Part shown: piece by piece, positions 8,393-16,558 of the stretch | Layout of the letters: the number at the start of each line of letters is the position of its first letter | How positions within the stretch are numbered: the first letter of the stretch is position 1 | Assembly: GCF_013386825.1 (NCBI RefSeq) | Contig: NZ_JACARC010000037.1 | Span: 1-64,000 of the forward strand | Length of the DNA: 64,000 bases | DNA from: Pseudomonas sp. IPO3778 | Lineage (GTDB): Bacteria; Pseudomonadota; Gammaproteobacteria; Pseudomonadales; Pseudomonadaceae | Direction: 5' to 3' | Position numbers and translations under genes: made by a program | The notes under the pieces: generated by a model | What the model was told of the DNA's origin: nothing | Databases searched by the model: none | Seen by the model: the letters and a program-made list of their open reading frames with translations, nothing else

Positions 8393-9319
8393 ATGAACCC
8401 AGACGCACTTGCCACCCTGCACGCCCATTTGCTGACCGCCCTGCAGGCCGTCCCCACCGAAACCCGCCGCCTGTTCCACGGCCGTGGCCGCTGCTGGCCG
8501 GGCCTGGAACAGCTGACCGTGGACTGGCTGCAAGGCGTGGTGCTGGTGGCGCTGTTCAAGGAGCCCGAGGCTGCAGAGCTTGAAGCCTTGAAGCAGATGC
8601 TGGTGCAGATCGACTGGCCGTCCTGCGGTGCCCATACCGTGGCGCTGCAACACCGCTACCTCCCCCAAAGCACCACCGAATGGCTGGTGGGCGAGGCCGT
8701 CGACGAACTGACCATCACCGAAGGCGGCCTGCGCTACCTGATCGACCTGGGCAAAAAGCAGAACAGCGGGCTGTTCCTCGACATGCGCTATGGCCGCAAT
8801 TGGGTGCGCGAACAGGCTCGAGGCCAGCGGGTGCTGAACCTGTTTGCCTACACCTGCGGGTTCTCCGTCGCCGCCATCGAAGGCGGTGCCGAGCATGTGG
8901 TGAACCTGGACATGGCCCGGGGTGCCCTGAGCCGAGGCCGCGACAATCACCGCCTGAACGGCCATGACTTGAGCCAGGTGACCTTCCTCGGCCACGACCT
9001 GTTCAAGTCCTGGGCCAAGGTCATCCACAGCGGCCCGTATGACCTGGTGATCATTGACCCGCCTTCCTTCCAGAAAGGCAGCTTCCTGCTGACCAAGGAC
9101 TACCAGCGGGTGCTGCGCCGCCTGCCGGATTTGCTCACGGCCCAGGGCACGGTGCTGGCCTGCATGAACGACCCGGCATTCGGCGAAGACTTCCTGATCG
9201 ACGGCGTGACCCGCGAAGCACCTGGCCTGCGCTTTGAGCGGCGGCTGGAAAACCCGCCGGAATTCCCTGATATTGATCCGCAAAGCGGGTTAAAGGCGCT
9301 GGTGTTCCGTCAAGGCTGA
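8393..9319 (+). CDS. Class I SAM-dependent methyltransferase (RlmI/RlmK-like)
   Basis: A 308-residue cytosolic methyltransferase with the Rossmann fold of the RlmI/RlmKL (Methyltrans_SAM) group, which modifies cytosines or guanines of 23S rRNA. The SAM-binding motif VLNLFAYTCGFSVAA and the catalytic-loop motif IDPPSFQKG are clear. It lacks the N-terminal PUA domain of RlmI, so the exact target is uncertain. ATG 8393 is the first methionine of the conserved protein; the frame is open to a TTG at 8282. It diverges from the AceE-paralogue gene. Confidence 0.82.
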   Translation: MNPDALATLHAHLLTALQAVPTETRRLFHGRGRCWPGLEQLTVDWLQGVVLVALFKEPEAAELEALKQMLVQIDWPSCGAHTVALQHRYLPQSTTEWLVGEAVDELTITEGGLRYLIDLGKKQNSGLFLDMRYGRNWVREQARGQRVLNLFAYTCGFSVAAIEGGAEHVVNLDMARGALSRGRDNHRLNGHDLSQVTFLGHDLFKSWAKVIHSGPYDLVIIDPPSFQKGSFLLTKDYQRVLRRLPDLLTAQGTVLACMNDPAFGEDFLIDGVTREAPGLRFERRLENPPEFPDIDPQSGLKALVFRQG

Positions 9320-9467
9320 TGCCGAAACGTCCTACGCTTGCTACGCTTAACCTACGCCGGGTGGTGAACCTTATCCCACCCTTCCCGGTCGATACTTGCA
9401 CACTCTGGCCAGATTCGACGGTGTTACCCCGTCGGCTGCCCTGTTTCACCTTTTGGAGAACGCCCCT

Positions 9468-10187
9468 GTGATATCGACCCTGCATGTAGCCCGTCTCAAG
9501 GCCTGGGGTGCCCATGGTTTTACCGCGACCGGCGTGGTGCTGGCCTTCCTGGCCACCCTGGCGCTGCTCGACAACCAGCCCAAGGCCTGCCTGTTGTGGC
9601 TGGGCCTGGCGCTCATCGTCGATGGGGTGGACGGTTCCCTGGCGCGACGGGTGAATGTGCAAACGGTATTGCCAAGCTTTGACGGCTCGGTGCTGGACCT
9701 GGTGATTGATTACCTCACGTACGTGTTTATCCCGGCGTTGTTTATCTATCGCTATATCGCGCTGCCGGACTTCACCCCGCTGTTTACGGTATCGGTGATC
9801 CTGGTGTCATCGCTGTTCTGCTTCTGCAACGTCAACATGAAGAGCAAGGACAACTACTTCCAGGGCTTCCCGGCGGCCTGGAACGTGGTTGCGCTGTGCG
9901 TCTACATCATCCAGCCCGATGCCTGGATCACCCTGTTGACGGTGATCGGCCTGGCGCTGCTGACGGTCACCCCGATGAAGTTCCTGCACCCGTTCCGGGT
10001 CAAGCGCTTCATGCCGCTCAATATTGCAGTGACCACGATTTGGTTGCTGTGCAGCCTGCTGCTGGTGATCGACTTCCCGTACACCAATCGGCTGACGATG
10101 GGGCTGTGGTTGCTGATGTCGGCGTACTTCCTGGGAATCTGCTTCTGGCGCACCGGCATGGAATGGTGGGAGAAGCGTCACGCCTGA
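9468..10187 (+). CDS. pcs: Phosphatidylcholine synthase
   Basis: A 239-residue integral membrane CDP-alcohol phosphatidyltransferase. It carries the family motif as DGVDGSLARR followed by DGSVLDLVIDY. Pcs condenses choline with CDP-diacylglycerol at the inner membrane to make phosphatidylcholine. Length equals the known Pseudomonas enzyme. The start is a GTG at 9468 preceded by TTGGAG; the frame extends upstream to 9396 without a better start. About six to seven hydrophobic helices follow the N-terminal AWGAHGFTATG segment. It is monocistronic, followed by a repeat cluster. Confidence 0.88.
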   Translation: MISTLHVARLKAWGAHGFTATGVVLAFLATLALLDNQPKACLLWLGLALIVDGVDGSLARRVNVQTVLPSFDGSVLDLVIDYLTYVFIPALFIYRYIALPDFTPLFTVSVILVSSLFCFCNVNMKSKDNYFQGFPAAWNVVALCVYIIQPDAWITLLTVIGLALLTVTPMKFLHPFRVKRFMPLNIAVTTIWLLCSLLLVIDFPYTNRLTMGLWLLMSAYFLGICFWRTGMEWWEKRHA

Positions 10188-10196
10188 TACCCACGC

Positions 10197-10345
10197 GATC
10201 GTTCCCACGCTCCGCGTGGGAATGCATCCAGTGACGCTCTGCGTCGCACGTGGGACAGCAGGACGCGGAGCGTCCAGGGCGGCATTCCCACGCAGAGCGT
10301 GGGAACGATCAAGCACCCTCACCACAGCAAGCCCGCTCCCACATT
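10197..10345. repeat. Long inverted repeat plus REP module
   Basis: Arms at 10197-10225 and 10282-10310 are 29 bases each and match as reverse complements at 28 positions (start GATCGTTCCCACGC). Between them is a GACGCTCTGCGTC-type hairpin. Immediately after, 10314-10345 repeats the CACCACAGCAAGCCCGCTCCC module seen at 4836-4869. It lies between pcs and the TSUP permease gene. Confidence 0.88.
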
Positions 10346-10428
10346 TGGATCGCCTCGACCCAGGGTTATGGGTAAGATACCGGCCTTTCGCGCAGCCCTT
10401 TCTGCGCCTTGCCGAATAAGTCTTGCCC

Positions 10429-11208
10429 ATGCCCTTCGAACTCAGCGTTGACCTCACCACCCTCGCGATCCTCGCCGTTGTCGCCTTTATCGCCGGTTTT
10501 ATCGACGCTATCGCCGGCGGTGGCGGCCTGCTGACCACGCCTGCCCTGCTCACCGCCGGCATGCCGCCGCACCTGGTGCTGGGCACCAACAAACTCAGTT
10601 CCACCTTCGGCTCGGCCACCGCCAGCTTTACCTTCTACCGCCGTAAGCTGTTTCACCCGCGCCAGTGGGTGCATGCCATCGTCGGTACGCTGATCGGTGC
10701 ACTCACCGGCGCGATCGTCGCCCATTACCTGCCCGCCGAAACCCTGAACAAGATGCTTCCGGTGATCGTGTTCGGCTGCGGTTTGTATTTGCTGTTTGGC
10801 GGCACGCCCAAGGCGGCGCTGGACAACGACGCGCCGATCAAGAAGAAATGGCAATCCACCCAGGGCTTTGGCCTGGGCTTCTATGACGGCGTGGCGGGCC
10901 CGGGTACCGGGGCGTTCTGGACCGTGAGCACCATGTTGTTGCATCCCATCGACCTGGTAAAAGCCAGCGGCGTGGCGCGCAGCATGAACTTCGTCAGCAA
11001 CGCGGCGGCGCTGACGGTGTTCATTTTCAATGGTTCGGTGGACTGGATTGTCGGCCTGAGCATGGGGGTGTCGGTGATGTGCGGCGCATTCTTTGGCGCA
11101 CGCAGCGCCATCAGCGGCGGCGCCAAGTTCATTCGCCCGGTGTTTATCACCGTGGTGCTCGGCCTGACGGTGCGCCTAGCCTGGCAGCACTGGTTCAGCG
11201 TGGCCTAA
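10429..11208 (+). CDS. TSUP-family permease (TauE/SafE, YfcA-like)
   Basis: A 259-residue inner-membrane protein of the TSUP family, whose members move small sulphur-containing or organic anions such as sulphite and sulphoacetate. Two pseudo-repeats are visible: the glycine-rich AGGGGLLTTPAL segment with LGTNKLSSTFGS near residue 30-60, and the matching GFGLGFYDGVAGPGTG segment around residue 145. About eight hydrophobic segments are present. It closely resembles E. coli YfcA, whose substrate is not settled. ATG 10429 is chosen over an upstream TTG. Its 3' end overlaps the convergent nudC gene by 33 bases. Confidence 0.86.
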   Translation: MPFELSVDLTTLAILAVVAFIAGFIDAIAGGGGLLTTPALLTAGMPPHLVLGTNKLSSTFGSATASFTFYRRKLFHPRQWVHAIVGTLIGALTGAIVAHYLPAETLNKMLPVIVFGCGLYLLFGGTPKAALDNDAPIKKKWQSTQGFGLGFYDGVAGPGTGAFWTVSTMLLHPIDLVKASGVARSMNFVSNAAALTVFIFNGSVDWIVGLSMGVSVMCGAFFGARSAISGGAKFIRPVFITVVLGLTVRLAWQHWFSVA

Positions 11209-12009
11209 ACGGCGGGCCAGGTAGAGGTCGATCAGGTAGCGCGCAATCGAGCGGGACGCCGGCAACGGCGGCAGCTCATGGACGTTGAACCACTGCGCGT
11301 CTTCGATTTCGTCGGCCTGGGGCACGATATCGCCGCCGGCGTACTCGGCATGAAAACCCAGCATCATCGAGTGCGGGAACGGCCAGCACTGGCTGCCCAT
11401 GTACTGGATGTTCTTGACCTCCACCTGCACCTCTTCACGCACTTCGCGAATCAGGCAGTCTTCGGCCGACTCACCCGGCTCGGCAAATCCCGCCAGGGTG
11501 CTGTAGACCCCCGTGACAAAGCGCGGCGAACGGGCCAGCAGGATCTCGTCGCCACGGGTCACCAGCACGATCATACTCGGCGAGATACGCGGGTAACTGC
11601 GCAGGTCACAGGCCTGGCAGAACATCGCCCGCTCCCGTGGCACCTGCACCATCGCCTGGCCACAACTGCCACAGAAACGATGCTCACGGGCCCAGGTGCC
11701 GATTTGCGCGGCATACCCGAGGACTTTGTACAGGGTGTGGTCGCCTTGCAACATGAACGCTCGCAGGCCCTGCCAGCCGCAGCCCGGTACGTCGGCGGGG
11801 CTGTTGAGCTCCAGCAGGTACACCGGTTCGCCGTCCAGGTGGCCGATGCCATGCTCGGCAAACACCGACAAGTCCTGGCGCTTGAGCCATTCCCGGGGGA
11901 ACAGCGGGCCGTTCTGGTCGTGCAAAAAGCCTTCACGGCTGCGGGCCACGGCCCAGCCGCCCGGGGCGTCGTTGTCCAGCAGCGTTGTGGTAATCCAGCC
12001 TGGGGTCAT
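11176..12009 (-). CDS. nudC: NAD(+) diphosphatase / NAD-decapping Nudix hydrolase
   Basis: A 277-residue NudC: it hydrolyses NADH/NAD to NMN and AMP and removes NAD caps from RNA. The zinc ribbon CGSC-x-CQAC (middle of the protein) and the Nudix box GFAEPGESAEDCLIREVREEVQV-type signature are complete with all glutamates. The NudC specificity motif usually written SQPWPFPxS reads SQCWPFPHS here, a Pro-to-Cys change. It lies 6 bases after the dienoyl-CoA isomerase gene on the same strand, so the two may be cotranscribed. Confidence 0.93.
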   Translation of the reverse strand: MTPGWITTTLLDNDAPGGWAVARSREGFLHDQNGPLFPREWLKRQDLSVFAEHGIGHLDGEPVYLLELNSPADVPGCGWQGLRAFMLQGDHTLYKVLGYAAQIGTWAREHRFCGSCGQAMVQVPRERAMFCQACDLRSYPRISPSMIVLVTRGDEILLARSPRFVTGVYSTLAGFAEPGESAEDCLIREVREEVQVEVKNIQYMGSQCWPFPHSMMLGFHAEYAGGDIVPQADEIEDAQWFNVHELPPLPASRSIARYLIDLYLARRLGHAEPVLPG

Positions 12010-12015
12010 GTTCAG

Positions 12016-12828
12016 TCAATCCACGAAGTCGGGTTTCTGCTTGCTCATATGGGCCGCGATGGCCACGCGCAGGTCGTTGGATTGCAACATAGCTGAGTTC
12101 CAGGTGGCAACGTATTCCAGACCATCATTGATGCTGTGGTCACGCATGTAGCTGATCATCGCCTTGGTGCCGGTGACCGCGATTGGCGATTTGGCCGCGA
12201 TTTCCCGGGCGATCTCCATCACCCCGGCCAGCAGGCTCTCGTGATCGCTGAACACCCGATTCACCAGGCCGATGCTGCGCGCCTCTTCTGCGCCGAACGG
12301 GCGGCCGGTGTAGGCCAGTTCACGGAGCATGCCGTCACCGACAATGCGCGGCAGGCGTTGCAGGGTGCCGACGTCGGCGGCCATGCCGATGTCGATTTCC
12401 TTGATGGAGAATTGCGCATCTTCGGCGGCGTAGCGCATGTCACAGGCGCTGATCAAGTCGATGGCACCGCCGATGCAATAGCCGTGAATCGCCGCGAGTA
12501 CCGGCTTGCGACAGGTGTCGACGGCGTTGAACGAGGCTTGCAGTTCGAGGATCTTGCGCCGCAGCAGGCGGGCGTTGCGGCCTACGTCCTTGCCGAATTC
12601 ATTGGCCACCGAGGCCAGCATCATCAGGTCGATGCCGGAAGAAAAATGCTTGCCGGCGCCGCTGATGACCACCGCACGCACGGCGTCGGTGTCTTCGACC
12701 CACTGGAAGATGTCGATGATCTCGGTCCAGAACGCCGCGTTCATGGCGTTGATCTTTTCCGGGCGGTTGAGCTGCACATGGGCGACGTTGCCGCTGAGTT
12801 CGACGACAAAGGCTTGGTATTCGGACAT
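12016..12828 (-). CDS. Delta(3,5)-delta(2,4)-dienoyl-CoA isomerase (crotonase family)
   Basis: A 270-residue crotonase-fold enzyme. The segment GYCIGGAIDLISACDMRY followed by IKEIDIGMAADVGTLQRLP matches mammalian ECH1 closely and keeps its catalytic acids (Asp in GGAIDL, Glu in IKEID, Asp in AADVG), so dienoyl-CoA isomerisation during beta-oxidation of odd-position unsaturated fatty acids is more likely than plain hydration. The oxyanion-hole sites are HFSSGIDL and the CIGGA turn. It is the first gene of a pair with nudC. Confidence 0.85.
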   Translation of the reverse strand: MSEYQAFVVELSGNVAHVQLNRPEKINAMNAAFWTEIIDIFQWVEDTDAVRAVVISGAGKHFSSGIDLMMLASVANEFGKDVGRNARLLRRKILELQASFNAVDTCRKPVLAAIHGYCIGGAIDLISACDMRYAAEDAQFSIKEIDIGMAADVGTLQRLPRIVGDGMLRELAYTGRPFGAEEARSIGLVNRVFSDHESLLAGVMEIAREIAAKSPIAVTGTKAMISYMRDHSINDGLEYVATWNSAMLQSNDLRVAIAAHMSKQKPDFVD

Positions 12829-12943
12829 GGCAGTGATCCTTGACTGGCAGCTGGGATAAGGGCCGAACTATAACAAGGGTGTGTGAGGGCGGGTAAGGCT
12901 GTGCATGCGCCAAAAACAGGACTGAAGGACGGTGAGGATCACA

Positions 12944-13033
12944 TGTGGGAGCTGGCTTGCCTGCGATGGCGGTGTATCAGTCAACAAAGATGCAAGCTGA
13001 CCCACCGCTATCGCAGGCAAGCCAGCTCCCACA
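12944..13033. repeat. REP-type inverted repeat pair
   Basis: Same family as 20-108: TGTGGGAGCTGGCTTGCCTGC on the left, its complement on the right. It sits between the crotonase gene promoter and the 3' end of the histidine kinase gene. Confidence 0.9.
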
Positions 13034-13051
13034 ATGGTTTTGCGGTGTTCT

Positions 13052-14347
13052 TTAGCTTGGTAGCCACAACCTGAAACGTGCGCCGCCCAATGGCGAAGCC
13101 TGGGCCGTCAACGTTCCGCCTTGGGCCTCCAGCGCCCGCCGGCTGATGGCCAACCCCAACCCAAACCCGCCGGTGGCGCGGTCACGGCTGCGATCCAGCC
13201 GGTAGAACGGCTCGAAAATCCGCTCCCGCTGGTCAACCGGAATGCCGATGCCGTCATCGTCCACCCAGATCTCGCAGCCCTTGGGACACACCTTCACCCC
13301 CACCTGAATCCGCCGTTCGCAATAGCGCATGGCGTTGCGCAGCAGGTTTTGCAGGGCCCGGGCGGTCAGGCGCGGGTCCAGGGTGAAACGCTCCACGGCG
13401 CAGTCCAGCACCACATCCATCACGATATCGGGGTTTTCCAGTTCATCGTCAACGCTGCCCAGGATGCTGTCGATAAATTCGTCGAGCACCACTTCCACCT
13501 GCTCGGGGGTTTGCGCCGGGTTTTGCAGGCGGCTGTAGGACAGTAATTCCAGCACCAACTCGTCCAGTTCACGAATATGTGCCACCAGCCCTTGCAGGCG
13601 TTCGCGGCTGGCGGCCGGGAGGTCGTCGGACAGCGCCAGGGCCAGGCCGAAGTCCAGGCGCGTGAGTGGCGTGCGCAGTTCATGGGAGACGGCATTGAGC
13701 AGATCACGCTGTTGGTTGAGCAACTGCTCGATGTCGTTGGCCATGGTGTCGAACACCGCTGCCAGGCTGCCGATGTTGGAGCTGGGGGGAATCTTCGTGC
13801 GTGCCCCAAGGTTGCCTTGGCCGAGTTGGGCCGCCGTGCTTTTCAGGCGCTCCAGGTCGCGCCAATGGGGCCGCAGCCAGAACAGCAGGCACGCCAGCAG
13901 CGCCGCACCGATCAGCACGTTCATGCTCCAGTACAGCAGGTTCATGTCCAGCGGGTCCGGCGGGACCGAGACCTTGACCACCAGTTGGTCGTCCAGGGCC
14001 GAGCTGACGTCGTCCGCCCAGCCCCACTCGCCCAGGCGAATCACCATTTGGTCTTTTTCCAGCAGCCGCTGTTCTTCAGGGGTGTAGCTAGCGTCCTGGA
14101 TCCGCAGCAATTGCACTTTGAGCGGTGCAAAATCCGCCGCCAGCCGCACGGTGACATTGGCCCACTGCTCCACCGGCACCCGTTGGTATTCCTTGACGAT
14201 CAGGCTCTGCATCCCGCGGGACTGCTCGATGTTGTAGCTCATGTAACGGTGTTCAAACAGCTGGATCACCGCCCGCGGGACGAGGTAGATCGCCGCGGCG
14301 AAGGTGACAATGGTGATCAGGTACAGGCGAATCAGGACACGAAACAT
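13052..14347 (-). CDS. Sensor histidine kinase, RstB-like
   Basis: A 431-residue inner-membrane kinase. Order: N-terminal transmembrane helix (about 5-25), periplasmic sensor of about 120 residues, second helix (about 145-165), HAMP, H-box AVSHELRTPLTRL, then an ATPase domain with N-box LLRNAMRYCE, DDDGIGIP and GGFGLGLAIS. Architecture and the MxPHWRDLERL segment after the second helix resemble E. coli RstB. It follows the response regulator gene by 3 bases and partners with it. Given the divergent RND operon next door, it probably senses envelope stress or a pump substrate (inference). Confidence 0.87.
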   Translation of the reverse strand: MFRVLIRLYLITIVTFAAAIYLVPRAVIQLFEHRYMSYNIEQSRGMQSLIVKEYQRVPVEQWANVTVRLAADFAPLKVQLLRIQDASYTPEEQRLLEKDQMVIRLGEWGWADDVSSALDDQLVVKVSVPPDPLDMNLLYWSMNVLIGAALLACLLFWLRPHWRDLERLKSTAAQLGQGNLGARTKIPPSSNIGSLAAVFDTMANDIEQLLNQQRDLLNAVSHELRTPLTRLDFGLALALSDDLPAASRERLQGLVAHIRELDELVLELLSYSRLQNPAQTPEQVEVVLDEFIDSILGSVDDELENPDIVMDVVLDCAVERFTLDPRLTARALQNLLRNAMRYCERRIQVGVKVCPKGCEIWVDDDGIGIPVDQRERIFEPFYRLDRSRDRATGGFGLGLAISRRALEAQGGTLTAQASPLGGARFRLWLPS

Positions 14348-14350
14348 GGC

Positions 14351-15052
14351 TCAGCATTCCCACTCGGAACGGCTGAACAGGTAGCCCTTGCCCCATACGG
14401 TCTTGATCTTGCGCGCTTCCCCGGCGTGGTCGTCGAACTTGCGCCGCAGCTTGGAAATCGCCACGTCCACCGAGCGGTCGGTGCCGTTGAATTCGATGCC
14501 CCGCAGGCGTTGCAGGATCTGGTCGCGGCTGAGCACTTCGCCGGCATGCCGGGCCAGCACCACCAGCAGGTTGTATTCACCGCTGGACAGCTCCACCGCC
14601 TGGTCGCGCCAGGTCACGGTGCGCTCCGACAGGTCGATGCACAGGTTGCCCATCAGGATCTGGTCGTTGGCCACCTGGGGCTCGGTGAGGCTGCTGCGCC
14701 GTAGCAGGGTGCGCACGCGGGCCAGCAATACCCGGGGCTCGCAGGGTTTGGTGACGTAGTCGTCGGCGCCCATTTCCAGGCCCAGCACCTGGTCGTGGCT
14801 GTCGTCGCGGGCGGTGAGCATCAGGATCGGCAGCGTGGCCGAATCGGCCCGCAGCAACCGGCAGACTTGCAGGCCGTCGAGGCCCGGCAGCATCAGGTCG
14901 AGGATCACCAGGTCCGGCGGGTTGAGCCGCGCGCGCTCACGCACGTGGTCGCCACGGCTGAGCACACTGACGTGATAGCCGTTGCGTTCCAGATAACTGG
15001 CGATCAATTCGGAGAGCGCGGCGTCGTCTTCCACCAGCAGGATGTTGGGCAT
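14351..15052 (-). CDS. OmpR-family response regulator
   Basis: A 233-residue two-domain regulator: receiver domain at 1-115 with acidic pocket VEDDA, phospho-acceptor Asp in VILDLMLPG and Lys in YVTKPCEP, then a winged-helix DNA-binding domain (about 135-230) ending in the typical VWGKGYLFS. It is the upstream gene of the two-component operon and is divergent from the RND efflux genes, which it may control. Resembles RstA. Confidence 0.9.
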   Translation of the reverse strand: MPNILLVEDDAALSELIASYLERNGYHVSVLSRGDHVRERARLNPPDLVILDLMLPGLDGLQVCRLLRADSATLPILMLTARDDSHDQVLGLEMGADDYVTKPCEPRVLLARVRTLLRRSSLTEPQVANDQILMGNLCIDLSERTVTWRDQAVELSSGEYNLLVVLARHAGEVLSRDQILQRLRGIEFNGTDRSVDVAISKLRRKFDDHAGEARKIKTVWGKGYLFSRSEWEC

Positions 15053-15388
15053 GGTATTTCCAAATAATACAATTTCTAAGTAGTGCGCAAATCCAGTGTG
15101 GGAGCGGGCTTGTGTGGGCGCCGGGCTTGCCCGCGATGCAGACGCCTCGGTTTATTCAGTAAAACCGAGGCGCTGCCATCGCAGGCAAGCCAGCTCCCAC
15201 ACAAGCCCGCTCGCACATTTGATCTTCAGTGTGTAGAAGATCGTGTAAGGTTCGGCGGTTATGAAGGATATACGCCCCTGTGCATCTGTGGGCCGCACCT
15301 TACATTTCTTCACACACCACCTACAGAGCTTCACAGCACTGTGGCGGGGGCGCCCGTAGGATGCGCCAGTCAATATTGGGATATGAGC
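15053..15388. promoter_or_regulatory. Divergent promoter region between two-component and RND operons, with REP element
   Basis: The 336-base space holds a REP cluster at about 15097-15217 (GTGGGAGCGGGCTTG arm, an inner CGCCTCGGTTTnnTnnAGTnAAACCGAGGCG hairpin and a GCCAGCTCCCAC arm). The remainder, 15218-15388, is the likely promoter and leader of the efflux operon. No specific operator could be assigned. Confidence 0.7.
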
Positions 15389-16546
15389 ATGTCGAAGAAT
15401 CTGTTTGCGCCGTTTTGCCTGTTGGCCCTGACACTGGCGCTGAGCGCGTGTGGCAAGTCGACGGACAAAGCCGCCGAGGCACCACTGGCCAAGGTGCGGA
15501 TCGAAACCCTTGAAGCCAAGCCCCTGTCCATCACCAGCGAGCTGAGCGGGCGGATTGCCGCGCCGCGCATCGCCGAAGTGCGCGCCCGGGTGGCCGGCGT
15601 GGTGTTACAGCGGGTGTTCAAGGAAGGCCACGACGTCAAACAGGGCGATGTGCTATTCCGGATTGACCCGGCGCCGTTCAAGGCCGACCTCGACAGCGCT
15701 CAGGCCAGCCTGCGCAAGGCCGAGGCCAATGCGTTCCAGGCGCGCCTGCAAGAGCAGCGCTACAGCCAATTGGTGGAAGGCAACGCCATCAGCGGCCAGG
15801 AATACGACAACGCCCGCGCCGCCGCCCGGCAAACCGCCGCCGATGTGGCCGCCAACCAGGCCGCCGTGCAGCGCGCCAGGTTAAACCTGGGCTATGCCAC
15901 CGTGACTGCGCCGATCTCTGGCCGCATCGGCCGCGCGCTGGTGACCGAAGGTGCACTGGTGGGGCAGAACGAAGCCACGCCGATGGCGCTGATCCAGCAA
16001 CTGGACCCGATTCACGCCGACCTGACCCAATCCACCCGCGAGCTGAATGACCTGCGCCGGGCCTTCCGCGCCGGGCACTTGAAGCAGGTCGGCCAGGACC
16101 AGGCCAAGGCCACGCTGATCCAGGATGACGGCAGCCTGTACCCGTTGCCGGGCAAGTTGCTGTTCGCCGAGATCAGTGTCGACCCGGGCACCGGCCAGAT
16201 CATTTTGCGCAGCGAGTTCCCCAACCCGGACCTCGACCTGCTGCCCGGCAGCTTTATCCGCGTGCGCCTGGAGCAAGCCGTCGACCAGCAAGGCATCAGC
16301 GTGCCGCAACGGGCGATCACCCGCGACAGCGCCGGAATTCCCATGGTGTTGCTGCTGGACGCCGAGCAAACCGTGAGCCAGCAACCGGTGGAACTGGGCT
16401 CGGTGGTGAATGACCGCTGGGTCGTGACCAGCGGCCTCAAGGCCGGTGACCGTATCGTCGTCGAAGGCCTGCAACACGCCCGCCCTGGAGAGAAAGTCCA
16501 GGTCGACGACAGCACCGCGCCACTCGCCCAGGCATCCGGCCAATAA
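15389..16546 (+). CDS. RND efflux periplasmic adaptor lipoprotein
   Basis: A 385-residue membrane fusion protein of the MexA/AcrA type that links the inner-membrane RND pump to an outer-membrane channel. The N-terminus has a lipoprotein signal with lipobox LSAC. A lipoyl half-motif (VRARVAGVVLQRVFKEGHDVKQGDVLFRID), an alpha-hairpin (about 95-160), the second lipoyl half (LGYATVTAPISGRIG) and beta-barrel/MP domains follow. ATG 15389 is chosen because TTGGGA precedes it; another ATG is two codons upstream. It is 12 bases before the pump gene. Confidence 0.9.
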   Translation: MSKNLFAPFCLLALTLALSACGKSTDKAAEAPLAKVRIETLEAKPLSITSELSGRIAAPRIAEVRARVAGVVLQRVFKEGHDVKQGDVLFRIDPAPFKADLDSAQASLRKAEANAFQARLQEQRYSQLVEGNAISGQEYDNARAAARQTAADVAANQAAVQRARLNLGYATVTAPISGRIGRALVTEGALVGQNEATPMALIQQLDPIHADLTQSTRELNDLRRAFRAGHLKQVGQDQAKATLIQDDGSLYPLPGKLLFAEISVDPGTGQIILRSEFPNPDLDLLPGSFIRVRLEQAVDQQGISVPQRAITRDSAGIPMVLLLDAEQTVSQQPVELGSVVNDRWVVTSGLKAGDRIVVEGLQHARPGEKVQVDDSTAPLAQASGQ

Positions 16547-16558
16547 GGATCGTTTTCC

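Noticed and set aside
15083..15388. N-terminal extension of the RND adaptor
   Set aside because: The extra 102 codons run through a REP element and precede a proper lipoprotein signal sequence at 15389.
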